NCBI GenBank assembly: GCA_037893245.1
Contig: JBAIAA010000532.1
Span: forward strand, 372,001-436,000
Direction of reading: 5' to 3'
Length of the DNA stretch: 64,000 nucleotides
From: Crossaster papposus
Taxonomy: Eukaryota; Echinodermata; Asteroidea; Velatida; Solasteridae
In this document: piece by piece, positions 1-13,300 of the stretch
Position numbering within the stretch: the first letter of the stretch is position 1
How the letters are laid out: each line of letters begins with the position of its first letter
Translations under genes and position numbers: made by a program
The notes under the pieces: model-generated
What the model was told of the DNA's origin: nothing
The model's input: only the letters and a program-made list of their open reading frames with translations
Database searches by the model: none

Positions 1-150
1 GCATGGTTTTAGGGGAAGTAGTGGGAAATACTGGTCCCGAGGTGTAGGTCAGCTCGACTACATTCCGACGTGAAGCTCAGGGAGGTAGTCTAGCTGACCT
101 ACACCTAGGGACCAGTATTTCCCACTATTTTCCAGAATCAAACCATGCTG
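1..150. repeat. Foldback element with GGTGTAGGTCAGCT arms
   Basis: Arms of about 70 bp (CTGGTCCCGAGGTGTAGGTC and its complement) face each other around a short loop; the outer ends read GCATGGTTT and AAACCATGC. A second copy lies at 28957-29106 and a short third fragment at 49849-49886. Confidence 0.8.
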
Positions 151-1108
151 TATTTTGTTTTACTACATCTCATAAATATTCACTGTCTTGTCGATAATGA
201 CCTTCTTAGATTTTGCATCTTTATTCAGCATAAGATATTCAAGTTCTTGGTCAGTCAATGACAGAAATCTAGTAACATTACTGAGACTGGCTTCGTAAAG
301 ATTACATGCCACAGACTACATGTGTACGAGGCGGGTTCCAGAAAAGACTACCACACAGCAGCGAGCTGGATACTCACCGGGATCACGTAACATAGCAGCG
401 AATAATTGTTTCTTCTGCGCGCAGTATCAAGATTTGACGCGTGCTCTATTGCACGTACTGCTGTATTGTTAGAAGTTACCGTAGGACGGTTGTATTATTT
501 GGCCAATTATTGGCTTAAATAATGTTTGATTAATACTTGTTCAGGTATACCCAGCACAATATGAGACCGATACACTATCTAGACTAATGTTACCTAACGC
601 ACTCCCCCTACAAACCACAACAGTGACCAACACAAAAAAGGTGGGGTTCCTTCCGTCTCATATCTTGCTTCATATGGGTTCAGGAGCCATTTATTCGCTT
701 GTTCTTGAAAGCCGGTCCGTTACCACATGGTAACGCCCCCCCACATGATTGAGTTACGACCAATCAGAAGCTATCAACTCTCCAAGGTCTTTGTTAACTC
801 TTACTCTGCCAGACGCACCACAGTACATCAGGTGGAAAAGGCTGCTACACTTTGATGCAGTCAGCTGTCAACACTAGTGCATAAACAGCCAAGTCCAAAT
901 CTATTGAGAGCTATAGTCACCATTGATCAATGCCAGAGATGGATCCTGCTGCATTGGGTGACCACAGACTCTGAGGCATTTTGGTCTTGATTTTGTTTGA
1001 CCTGATTGGTCTTGGTGCACTGGGCAGGCTAGTCATTTTGACGAACGGTACATGTTGCTGCGTCTGGCAGGGTTTCGAGCCAAAATACCTCCGAGGGTTA
1101 GGGTTATA
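151..1108. other. Non-coding flank with dispersed repeat pieces
   Basis: No exon recognised; the missing GAS8 C-terminal exon is not here. 150-410 matches, inverted and diverged, the flank of the foldback at 28.65-28.96 kb. 545-670 is related to 63505-63700, with ATATGAGAC facing GTCTCATAT. 760-1075 is an inverted relative of 6992-7290. Confidence 0.5.
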
Positions 1109-1350
1109 GGGCCTTTTGGAATCCCTGGCTTCGTCTTCGTCTTTGGCTTAAGGCGATTTTTTACTCCCAACTGCAAGATCTCCAGCCACATTCTGACGCC
1201 TGTTGTGCTTCAGAAACATTCACCCGATTGATGTGAACCCCAAAGTTAGACAATTTAAATTTTCTTCCATTTCTATTTGCTTCTCAGTAATTCGGAATTC
1301 GGAGGCGAAGCCAAAGCCAAAGACGAAGCAACGATTTCGAAAAGGCCCCA
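1109..1350. repeat. Foldback MITE beside GAS8 exon 9
   Basis: Inverted arms of about 40 bp, GGGCCTTTTGGAATC...CTTCGTCTTTGGC against GCCAAAGACGAAG...CGAAAAGGCCC. Its inner edge is only about 25 bp from the exon 9 donor at 1375. Confidence 0.7.
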
Positions 1351-1375
1351 AGTAAATATGAATCGGCATTCTTAC

Positions 1376-4300
1376 CTCTAGCTTCCTCGTCACCACCGTT
1401 AGCGCTGTGGGGTCAAGGTTGGAGGCAGACAGCACCTCATTCAACTGGGCTTCTTTCTTCTCCAATGTGTCCGTCAGGGCGGTCAGTTTCTTCTCGAGCA
1501 GCAGGTTCTTGAAATTGCTCTTTTGCTGCACCTCATGGATGGCCTTGACAAACTTACGATACAGGTCATCTCGTTCTGTCTGCATCTGAGATTGTCATGA
1601 AAATATATGAAAAAGAGGAAGGTCATTTAGAGTTTTAAAACTAAAGTTTAGTTGTCAATGCATTTTCAAAATTTAGATTTTCTTTATCGAACAAATTTTG
1701 AAAGAAGACCATGTACTGTATACAAATAAATTTGATTTTTGTTTGCATTGGCAGGCCTTTTACACATTGTTAAAAAGTGTTTTTTATCATACTGGTGTCC
1801 CCCCCCCCCCCCCCCCCCCCCAACGACCCAAAGTAAATCACACTCACTTTGACTCGAAACACAAGATTTTGAACTTGTTTAAAATGTCTGCGGTTTTCGC
1901 AAGGAGTGCGGTTGACTGCGACCTCTTGTGGACACTTGTGAAACAATAGAGTTTTGCTGCGTTAGATTGCAGACTTTAATGGAAATTCATCAAATTTTTC
2001 CTGTCTTGTGTCCCCAAATCGAATCCATTTCACATCAACTTTGATCATTTACATTTGATGATATGTTCCCAGAGATCTGCATATTTATATAATAATCGGA
2101 CGTAACAATTCACACAATGGGTATAACAAATCTGTAAGCGCAATAGATTGCAATAAATCGGCTGTGGTAGACTGCGTTTTTCGTCCGCAATTTAACGAAA
2201 CGTTGCGTCCTGCAGACAATTTCTGCAGTAGATCGGAACGTTGTGACCTGCAGAAATCGCAAAGTGCGTACCTGAGGCCAATTTCATCGAGCTGCTAAGC
2301 ACACAAATTTGCTTAGCATAAAAAAATTTCCTTGGCAAAAACAGGGTTAAGAACCAATATTTTAAGTGATGTATATTGGTTGTGATTTGTATTCAGCTGT
2401 TTTTTGCTTAGCATGAAAAGCACATAGAGTTTTGGCTGGTAACCTGTTTTTACTGAGCAAAACGTTTTTGTGGTAAGCAAAACTTTTTTGTGGTAAGCAA
2501 AACGTTTTCGTGGTAAGCAAATTGTTTTCGTGGTAAGCAAAACGTTTTTGTGGTGAGCAAAACTTGTTTGTGGTAAGCAAGACTTGTTTGTGGTAAGCAA
2601 ATGTTTTTTGTGCTTAGCAGCTTCATGAAATTGGTCCCTAGCCTTTACCTTTTCAAATCTCTGCTCCAGTACTTCATGCTCCCATTCCAAGTCCTTCAAC
2701 TCTTGGTTCATCACCTTCAGTCTGGCCTTAGCACTCTACAGAGAGACAATCAACAGAAATGACACCAGCCATTCGGGATGTTACTGATGCCATCAATTAG
2801 CCTTTAGTACTGATTTACAGTACATTGCAATTGAAAGCTAACCTAAAACGGGAAATTCTTTTCACACTTTTTCACTTCAAGTGGAAAAATATTTGTATGC
2901 CTTTTTCACAAAAGCATAAAATACGCTGGAAGCCTGATATACATAATAACCAGGGTTGTAGCTAGAAATTTTTGAGTGCCGGCTATTTTTGGGCTGAGAG
3001 CGGGTATAGTATCGAGGAGCGCGCCCACTCGCGGGCCAACCGAGTAAAACGCGTGTACATACGTACGTACGTACGAACGAACGAACGTACGTACATGTAC
3101 ATGTACACGTATTCGCATTTTTGTATCACTGTGGAGACATGGCTTTGTTCTCGTGTACAAAATGGTTAGAAAGTCGAGCACGTTTTTCAAAATGCTCCCA
3201 TTTTAACCATAATTTGTTTCCTGGGTTGAAATTTCGACCCAATATACCCTATATTATACCCTAACCCAAACACTAACCCTAACCCACATCCTAATCCTAG
3301 TTTTTGAGTAATTTAAGTAAAATCCAAAAATCTAATTCGTGAAATTCCCAATGGAGACCTATTCATCTATAGAAATTTACACTCCGGAGACGTTTTGTCT
3401 CCATTGTACACATTGTGTTCATGTCTCCAGAGGGTACCGTATTTCGCACCATACATACATACACGTACACGTGTACACAGCAGGCCACTGCCTGCCGGCC
3501 AGTTGGATGATAGCACGCCCTCTATGACGTCACAACGTCGGATAGTCTGGTTTCCTGACCTACTGAACCAGAAATATTAGTCAGAATAATTTGGTCTGAG
3601 AACCGAAAACCTGCGAGCGCTCTTACAGCGGGTGTTGATGCATGCATATGCGGCCAGGGCATCAGTGATTGCGGCATGCAAATAGACACGTACAAAATTG
3701 CGATGCGGTGAAGCAAAAAGTACAAAATCGCGATGTAATTCAGCAAAATTTGTGCCGGCCGGCAAGCTTCATTTTTACCCCGAGTGCCGGCCGGTAATGT
3801 TGAATGCCGGCTACCGTCGGCCGGGGCCGGCCAGCGTATCTACAACCCTGATAATAACCCTATTTGTTGCATGAAAATGTGATAGACAGACATGTAATTG
3901 TAGACAGATGCAATTGTAGTTAAGTGTCTTGCCCAAGGGCACAAACACTATGTTCCTGGCAGCGTTTGAACCCATGCACCATCGCATAGAGTCGAACACC
4001 GTAACCACTGGGCCACGGCATTCTACATGAAACTCAACGTAATACTTACAGCAAGTAAAGCTTTGTCTTTTTCATAGTTTGCCAGTTGTCGTGTCAACTC
4101 GGCTACTTCGTCCTTTGCTTTCTCCAGTGGTTCTTTAAGACGTTTGTTCTCCAGTTGAATCTCATTCATCTGCTTCTCCAACCTCTCTTCCTTCTTCTTC
4201 ATCTCTTCCACTTGCTCCTGATATGCATCAAGTCAGCATACAAAGATAACATGGATAAACAAATACAGGGTGGCCCCCTAAAACAAACGAAGGTACTTCC

Positions 4301-7300
4301 ACTACCAGCGTGTTATAGCCGACCGGTTCAGAGACCGCGGACTCAAGCTCTGGTGTTTCTGATCAGCAGAGTGTGGGTTCGAGTCCTGGGCCCAATTTAA
4401 CGGCGCTGCTTAACAGTTAGTGGAAAAGTTGTGCTAACTTTAGCAGAAAAATTTGCTAACCCTAAGCGCTATTTCACGGCTTTTTTGTGCTAACGTTTGC
4501 GCGCGCATGGAAATTCTACTGTTACGTCACTGATTTAAGCAAATTTTCCAGCTAGGTTAAGCGTGCCTTTTGCTGTGCTTACTACTTACGGTCCCGATGA
4601 AATAGACGGAGGCTCGGTTAGCAGAAAATCATGTGGTTAGCAGCGCCATGAAATTGGGCCCTGGTCTTGACACGCGTGTCCTTAAGCAAGGCACTTAAGA
4701 GGAGGGGTTTGCCCCGGTGTTTCTGGCATTGGCTGCAAAGTGCGCCGCAGCACCTTGTAAAAAACTCTTACAAAGGTGCTACTTAATGCGTCTCATATTC
4801 TCACAAAAACCTAGAGTGCCTTGACTACCAGTCTTGGTAGATACGTGTGCTATATAAGAACTGCTACCGGCATCTTTGAATGACTGAATGAATGATACCA
4901 AGATATATTGATTTGGGCCAGTAGTTTTAGTTCTAGACCCTATTTTGTGAAGCACAGTCAGTGGTCTTTTGGCACTGAAAAATAACTATACCATGTCATG
5001 TTAAAATCGCAGGTGCGGTTTAGTTATTTCGCAGTGCGAAAGGACCCCTGTCTGTGCTCCCCAAAACAGGATCTGGAGCTAAAACTACTAGCCGAAATTG
5101 AAATATCTTGTACCATTTTTCTTCTAGAAAGATTCTCCATCTATTGGTATAGCTAGTTTTGGCCTCAGGGTAATGGAAGTATGCTTGTCCATTTTGTTAT
5201 TCGCACCCTGTACAACATGGAAGTTGACAAACTAGTTTCCAAGGTGAATCTTCCGATACTTCGGGGAGCTAATATCGACTACCTACTCAAAATAATCCAT
5301 GTTATATTTGTATATTATATACCACCTGAATAAATCCCTGTCATCTGGGCCCAATTTCATAAAGCTGCTAAGCAAAAAAAATTGCTTAGCACAAAGAGTC
5401 TTGCTCATTAAAAACAGGTTACCAACCAAAATTATACGTGTTTGTTCATGCTAAGCAAAAAAACAGCTGATTATCAATCCAGAACAATAAAGATCAGGGG
5501 AAATTTTGGTCTGTAACCTTGTTTTTGCCAAGAACAAATTGTCATGCTAAGCAAATTTTTGTGCTAAGCAGCTCTATGAAATTGGCCCCTGATTGGTGGA
5601 TTATTGACCATGTGCATTGAATTATTCATTCCATCGCACAGCACGGCCTGATTGCATCGCACAGCCTGGCCTTGCCGCACCACAACAAAAACTCTTATTC
5701 GATGGTTCTATAAAACGACAAAAAGAACTTCCATTGCACGGTCGTGCTCTGACCAATCAGATGACGAGGAGTTATATAGGCGTTGTGTAAAACAAATAAT
5801 GAATGTTTTACGTTCATGCAATGGAAATAATAGTTTCATTCGGTGAAGTGACAGATAAAATGTTCCATTCCATGAGGTGAATTATTCTTACCATCGAACT
5901 CACAAACATTCATTATTTGTTTAACATGGAAGTTGACAAACTATTTCTCGAGGGCAAAACTTCCAATGTTAATATGAACTAATATGAACTACCTTCCCTC
6001 AAACCATGTTATATTTGATGAGCCGGTTTTAAAAGGTAGAACACACCATTGATTATTGCTTGAATTATCATGGAGTTGCATTTTATAGTAAATATCATTT
6101 AACTGACCTGTTCAAAGTTCTACAATCATGGATGCCGAATAAATAAGCAAGAAAAATAGTGATCGTTGAACTGGCGTCGGGCAGTGGTTCTTGTTTTTTA
6201 TATAAAATTCAAATTTGTTGAACAATTATAGGATATCTAGCCCAATCATTTTGCTGGATGCCTACAAACATTATTTACTTTCAAATAAGTAAGATATTTC
6301 TTAATAATTCGGTAGTAAAATCTTTCGATATCTGCAAATGGTGTATCCTACCTTTAAACATATACGTTTAAAACAGTCCAACCACTATTCCGTTCTTAAC
6401 AATTCATAAGTGTCTGCGTAATTTGACCAGGAATCTATTGCTGGATATAATGTTAAACACTGCACAATCTGAACGTACCTTGAGCGAGTTGATGAGAGCT
6501 AGATTGTTGAGTGTGATATCATTGTAATAATTCTTGATATCACTGAATGCCCTCTCGTGGTTCCGCATTAACGTGTTGATCTGGCTGTTCTTTCTCTCCT
6601 CAATCTCGTGAATTTCAGTTTTCCTTCGGAGTTCCAGTTCTTCCCGAAGTTGACGCATTTTCTGCTCGTATTTGTTTTCAATTTCTACACAATAGAAACA
6701 GACATTCATGTGAACAATTTGTAAAGGGTTCTGGCAAAATGAGACGGAACTGGGCAGAGGTTGAAATGAGGGTTTTCAGGTATTAGAAAAGAGGATACAA
6801 TTCTCCTTACACAATGCCGTTTGTTGCGCTTTAATCTGACATTTTCTTAACCAGTTCGCGACGGCATAATTTTAACATCACCGAGCCGAGGCGCGGGATT
6901 ATTTTTAACGAAACTCGATCCAAGGCGGGTTCAGGCCGATGGTACCAGGAAAACTTTGCGTGTATATACGTCCTCCGGCGCGAACTGGTTAACTCTTACT
7001 CCCATGGGGTATTCTGTAAGTTCCCTTCCACTCGCAGCAAACTGCATCATTTGTCAAAGTGACAACCCTGCTTGGTGCCGAGAGATTTATCAGGCCAAAA
7101 ATTACGAGGCTTAACTGCTTGGAGTCTGCAGTCTCCCAACGCAGCAGAATCCACCTCTGGCATTGTTCAATGTGGATTAGCTCTCCTAGTAATAGACTGT
7201 GGTGGTTTATGCACTGGTGTTGACAGCAGAACGCATCAAAGTGCACCAGCCTTTTACACCTGATGCATTGCGTTGCGTGTGGAAGGGTTAGGGTTAAACA

Positions 7301-10300
7301 AGTTATGGCTGTTTAAACGTTCACAGTTATCAACATGTCGCAAACGAAAAAATATGTTACAGGCAAGTATTATTCAATAATTGTTTTTTTTATGTTTCCA
7401 AGTGGTGTATACTACTTTTAACCAGTTCGCGCAAATGACGTATATAAATGCAAAGTTTCAATCCCCAGATTCAAAACGGATGGCGCAAAAAGACGCAACG
7501 AGCAAGGCCGGAAATGCGTGGGTGTGCTTCCCGGTACTATAGGCGTGAACCCGCCTCGGATCGAGTTTCGTTAAAAATAATCCTGTGCCTCGGCTCGGTG
7601 ATGATAAAATAATCCCGGCGCGAACTGGTTAACAATTACTTAAGAGTAAACAGCATCTTATTTACCTTTGGCCTCCCTCTCGAACTCTGCTCTCAAATTG
7701 GTCACCTTGTCATCACTTTTCTGCAGATTTAAATGACAATAACAATTGCTTTCAAAAATTGAATGTTTTTACCAGTTTACCTATTTTGTTTTTCTTCACA
7801 CACACCAAAAACAAAAGTCTGAAATATTTAAGATATTAATGTTACCAAATCTATCAAAATCTCAAAAACAAGAATTCACCCAATTTTTAACCCCATTTTT
7901 GTTTGGATGCAAAATCAGCACGTACAACTTGTTTTGTTCTTCGTTGTGGTAGGTCACATTTAGCCAGTTCATGTCACATGCCGTGTATACACGCAATGTT
8001 TTTACGGAGTTAAAAACGGCATACGGATTACAAATTCAATGCTTCAGACCACGAGACCACGGCACACCACATAAAAAACAATCCCGCGCCTGGGCCCTGT
8101 CAATGTAAAAATAATCCCAACGCAAACTGGTTAAAGCGGTGGTCACATTTTACGGTCATGAACGTAGTTGAACGTAGTATGGTGTGACCGTAGTTGAACG
8201 TAGTAGACCCTAGTAGTCGTAGTTAAACGTGGTTAAACGTAGTTAAACGTGGTTAAACGTAGTCAAATGCAGTGGACCGTAGTTCTGAACGTACTTAGAC
8301 CTTGAGGAAAGCTATGATTTGGCCATAGTTAGCCCAACAGTTTTCAACATGTTGAAAATATTTCTACGGTCACCTTGAATGCCTGTACCATACTGTGAGC
8401 TTAGTATATACGTAGTTAACCCTAGTGTGGACCATAGTTGACCCTACTTGACCGTAATGTGGACCGTAGTTGACCCTAGTTGACCGTAGTTACCACCGCA
8501 CTACGGTTGAAGTACGGTCAACTACGGTCAAATGAACTATGTTCAACTACGTTCATGACCGTAAGATTTGACCACCGCTTTAGAAAGAATGAGGCAACGC
8601 GTGGCTTACCATCTTGAGGTTCTTGATGATATCTTCATGCGATAGCTCGTGTTCCTTGAGTGTGACCTTCAAGGAACGCTTGTCCTTCCTTAAGTCTCCC
8701 TCCTGACCCCTGTGGTCGTCCTGAGCCAGTTTCAGAGCCACTGAGCTCTCGGCCTTCAGTTCCGAGATGTTGTTTTGGTGTTCGTACAGCAGATGCTTCA
8801 CTTTTTGCTTGTATACCTAAAGATCAGGAAAGAGGAGACGGACTTTAAAGAAATTGCACTGATGTGATATAAAGCAAAACCGACCGGAACCGAAACCAAA
8901 ACCGACTGCGGGTCGGGTCGGGTCAGGTCAGGTCATTTTTTCCATCATTTCATCCGGGACGGACGGTTTTGCGTTTGTAATTTTTCGGGTCGGGTTGATT
9001 AAGCCATCTTATGAAAAAAACCGAAATAAACCGAAAAACTAAAACAAAAAGGGAAAATTCACGTGGGTATATTTTTTACAGCTTCAGATTACGGCCAAAT
9101 TTACGTGTTAGTAGCGGCACATAAAAAACAAAACACAACAACAGTAGACAGGAAACAGGTGCACAAAAAGATACATTTGCCAAGAGATGATAAGTTAAAC
9201 AGGCTGGCGTTGCTTGATCGATTGATATTCATGCGATACTGGTATAAGTTCAGGTGGAATTTAAGATTATTTGCCTGAGCCAGTCAATCGTTTTGGTTTT
9301 TTTTAGTTTGGTTCCGTTTGTTTTGGGTTTGATTTTGTTTTTGTTGGTTCGGGTCGATTTTTCCCAGATTTTTTGTTGGGTTGGGTCAGGTCCGGTTGGA
9401 GAGTACAGATCGGTTTCGGTTCGAGTTCGCTTTATGTTTTTAATGTTTTGTGGGGTTGGTTTGACCTAGCCATCTGTGATGTCTGTCTACGCAATTCTTT
9501 TCCTGACGTACTGAAGGATCCACTTTTGTTTAGTACATTGGACATACACAGACACTGCATTTGATAGACCTTATGCATAGCGACCATCTTAGAGGGCATA
9601 TTGTGTACAATGAATGCACGGCAGGTTCAGGCATTGCCCTCTAAGATGGCTGCTACGCATATGGTCTAAGGTCACTGGTTGGTCTTCATCTGATTTACCT
9701 TGATTTCTACTTGGTGTCTTTCTTCCGCATCTTCCATCTCCCTATCTTTGTTCCTCAACTCTGCTCGTAGCTCATCCATCTGTCTCTTAGTAATCTCCCA
9801 GAAGGTATTCACCTTATCTCGTTCAAGTTGGAAGTAGTTTCGTTCCTCCCTCTCCCTGTCCAGTTCCTCCCTGAGTCGGCCGATGTGTTCCTCCAGCTAG
9901 ACGAGTCAATAGTAAAGCATACTCGGTCTAATATTAAAGACTGGCAATGAGGTCACTAGTGCGCGTCTATGCGCCCCGAGGAACTGTGAGTGAGTAGTCT
10001 TGTTTGCAAGACGATTTAACCCTAACGCACCTCAATCCTCAAAAATCCTCATTGCAGTTTTGGAGGATTTTTGAGGATTGAGGCTGTATGGGGTTTTTTA
10101 AAAATGAAGATTTTTGAGGATTGAGGCACAATGTTGTTCCAAGTGTGGAGGATTTTTGAGGATTGAGGCTGAATCGGGTTTTCCAAAAAATGAGGATTTT
10201 TGAGGATTGAGGCTGAATGGGGTTTTCAAAAAATCATAATGAGGATTTTGGAGGATTGACTTTTTTCAATCCCCAGAATCCTCATTGCAGTTTTGGAGGA

Positions 10301-13300
10301 TTAACAAAAATGAGGATTTGGGAGAATTGAGGCACATGATGTTGTTTCAAGTGTGGAGGATTTTTAAGGAATGAGGCTAAAAGGGGTATTCAAAAAATTA
10401 GTTTAAAAAAAAAGAGAGGATTTTGGAGGATTGAGGATGGTTGCTAACAAAAAGGGCCTAGGGGGGGTTAGGGTTAATTATGCTCGCATCGTCACATGCA
10501 CATGCAAATGCGAAACAATTCTGCTCAGAATTTTACGAGCAATTATAGCAGATATACAAGATGATCTTAGCGAAGGTTATTGCATGGTCTACGGCATACA
10601 TTAGAGGGCGATTAGATCGTCTTGCAAACAAGACTAGTGAGTGACCAGAAAAGGGTCCTATTGGCCGAGGGAAATTTTCAAAAGTCCCTTTTATTTCTTG
10701 GAAATGGCAGATCCTGTTCTAATGATAAGTGCTTTCAACCAAACAAATGAAAAAGTGAAAATAGAATGTCTAAACATTATACGTGTAAGATTACTCGTTA
10801 ACCAGTTCGTGTCGAAGGACATGTAAACGCACAGTAAAGTTGTTTTTTTTGAGAATTCAAAACGACAGACAGATAAACACGTTGCGAGAAAGGCCGGGAA
10901 TATCTGTCAGCAAACGGCTAACAGCGAATGAGGCGGGAAATATATTAGGGTGTGCTTTCGCAAAATGCCGGCCTGAACCCGTCTCGGAACGAGATTCTTG
11001 AAAAACAATCCCGCGCCTGGGTCTGGTCAATGTTAAAATAATCCCGGCGCAAACTGGTTAAGCCATCTGTCCATTTTTAAGATTGTCAATCTGCTGTAAC
11101 TTTTTGCGAGAGCCACTCGTTTACCGAACAGACCATTTAGATCATCATGTTTGTTTGCGTGTTTGCCTCGCTTTGGTTTTGAAGATGGCGTATCCTGATA
11201 AAGGTCTACTATATATACCTGCTCTTTGGACATTTCTTCCGTTGAGATGCCATCTATGACAGTCGGTGTCTTGGCCTTGGCTGATTTCTTCTTCTTCCCT
11301 TTCTTCGCACTCTTCTTCTTCGGCGGCTATTCAATGTAAAGCATATATGATTTATAAAGGGCATCTACCATCACAGGTACCATTCACAGGTATCATTCCC
11401 AGGCAGTGGCGTAACTTTGTTTCAGGGTGCCCAGGGCCAGGGGCAAGAATGGGTTGGATGCCCCCTGACCAAATGCGGGGGCCTACTTTTGTTTTTGTTA
11501 TGAAGTCAGCTCGATTTGAACACCTGTAGACCAGGTAGAAGTTAGAACGCATATTTATAACTCCCCCGTTTAACCGTTTTGGCTTGGTGGATTGAGGGCG
11601 CTCAACCTATTTACAATATGAACATTCACTCAGTCCAAGGCAGGGATGTAGTCGAGTCCACCACAAGTCCCTGCAAGTACCTGTAAGTCCCTGCAAGTCC
11701 ATCACAAGTCCATCACAATTCCATCACAAGTCCTTCAGTTCCAATTCAAATCACAAGCTATTCAAATCAGCTTTGACAAAAGCATTCCTTTGTCATTGTT
11801 CATCCAGTTACTTGTGACTGCCTTTATGAAGGGACTTGTGACTGGCTTCACGAAAGGACTTGTGAACGGACTTGCAGATATCAAATAGATATCAAAAGCT
11901 ATGATCAGACAGCTTGATGTCTTCTCAAGATTTTGATAGTTATGGTCAAAAGTGTAATTCTATATGCCAGGTGGGGAAAGGTTTCCAATTCCAAAAGTCC
12001 ATTGCAAACAAAGTATCATCGTGGGTGGAAGACCCGCCGGGTGCCCTCCTAGCCCGGGGGTTCTCCCCCCCCCCCCCCCCCAGAGCGCATAGGAGTTACG
12101 CCACTGTTCTCAAGTCCCTGGAGAAACATCTCATTCACGACTGTGAAGGTGGAATTGCTACAAAAGGCGGCTCTTCCCGGAACTGAAAGAATTCTACGGA
12201 AGACGCGATTTTTACAGTTGCATTTTACAACGCAATCGGCGCACTTTAAATACAAGGTGAGATACACATTTGCATGCATTTTCAATGGGCTTGGGCGACG
12301 CATGCCTGATGACCAACTCGTTTTTCTTTCTTAAAAATACTAATCAAATGAAAACATTATTAAAAAAAGTTATGTCAAACGATGACTACGAAACTAAAAC
12401 CAAAATGTAAAATAAACAATAGTAAAATCTTGCACGAATGCCTTTGTAAAAAGAAGTCTTATTTTTAAAAACCGAAAGAGATGAGACTGAACTGAGACTG
12501 AATGAATCTTGTGCAACTTGTACATCGTTACATTTAATGAAATTAAAATTGTTGACCAAAATGTATAAGCTAAAGGTTAATAATGCCAAAAAGGTTAATA
12601 ATAATGCCAAAAAACGTATCACTTTGGATGGCCCATCTGCCTTTTTAATTGATCAATGTCACCCGTACCCTCCCCACAATTGTATACCGCGTACGAGTTG
12701 GACCGCGTACGAGTTGGACCGCGTACGAGTTGGACCGCGTACGAGTTGGACCGCGTACGAGTTGGACCACGTACGAGTTGGACCGCGTACGAGTTGGACC
12801 GCGTACGAGTTGGACCGCGTACGAGTTGGACCGCGTACGAGTTGGACCGCGTACGAGTTGGACCGCGTACGAGTTGGACCGCGTACGAGTTGGACCGCGT
12901 ACGAGTTGGACCGCGTACGAGTTGGACCGCGTACGAGTTGGACCGCGTACGAGTTGGACCGCGTACGAGTTGGACCGCGTACGAGTTGGACCGCGTACGA
13001 GTTGGACCGCGTACGAGTTGGACCGCGTACGAGTTGGACCGCGTACGAGTTGGACCGCGTACGAGTTGGACCGCGTACGAGTTGGACCGCGTACGAGTTG
13101 GACCGCGTACGAGTTGGACCGCAGACGAGTTGGACCGCGTACGAGTTGGACCGCGTACGAGTTGGACCGCGTACGAGTTGGACCGCGTACGAGTTGGACC
13201 GCGTACGAGTTGGACCGCGTACGAGTTGGACCGCGTACGAGTTGGACCGCGTACGAGTTTGCTGGCGTACGAGTTAGATTGCGTACGAGTTGCCCCGCGT

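Noticed and set aside
3241..3296. Interstitial telomere (CCCTAA)n
   Set aside because: Only degenerate ACCCTAAC words, part of a dispersed repeat also found at 53.6 kb; not a true telomeric array.
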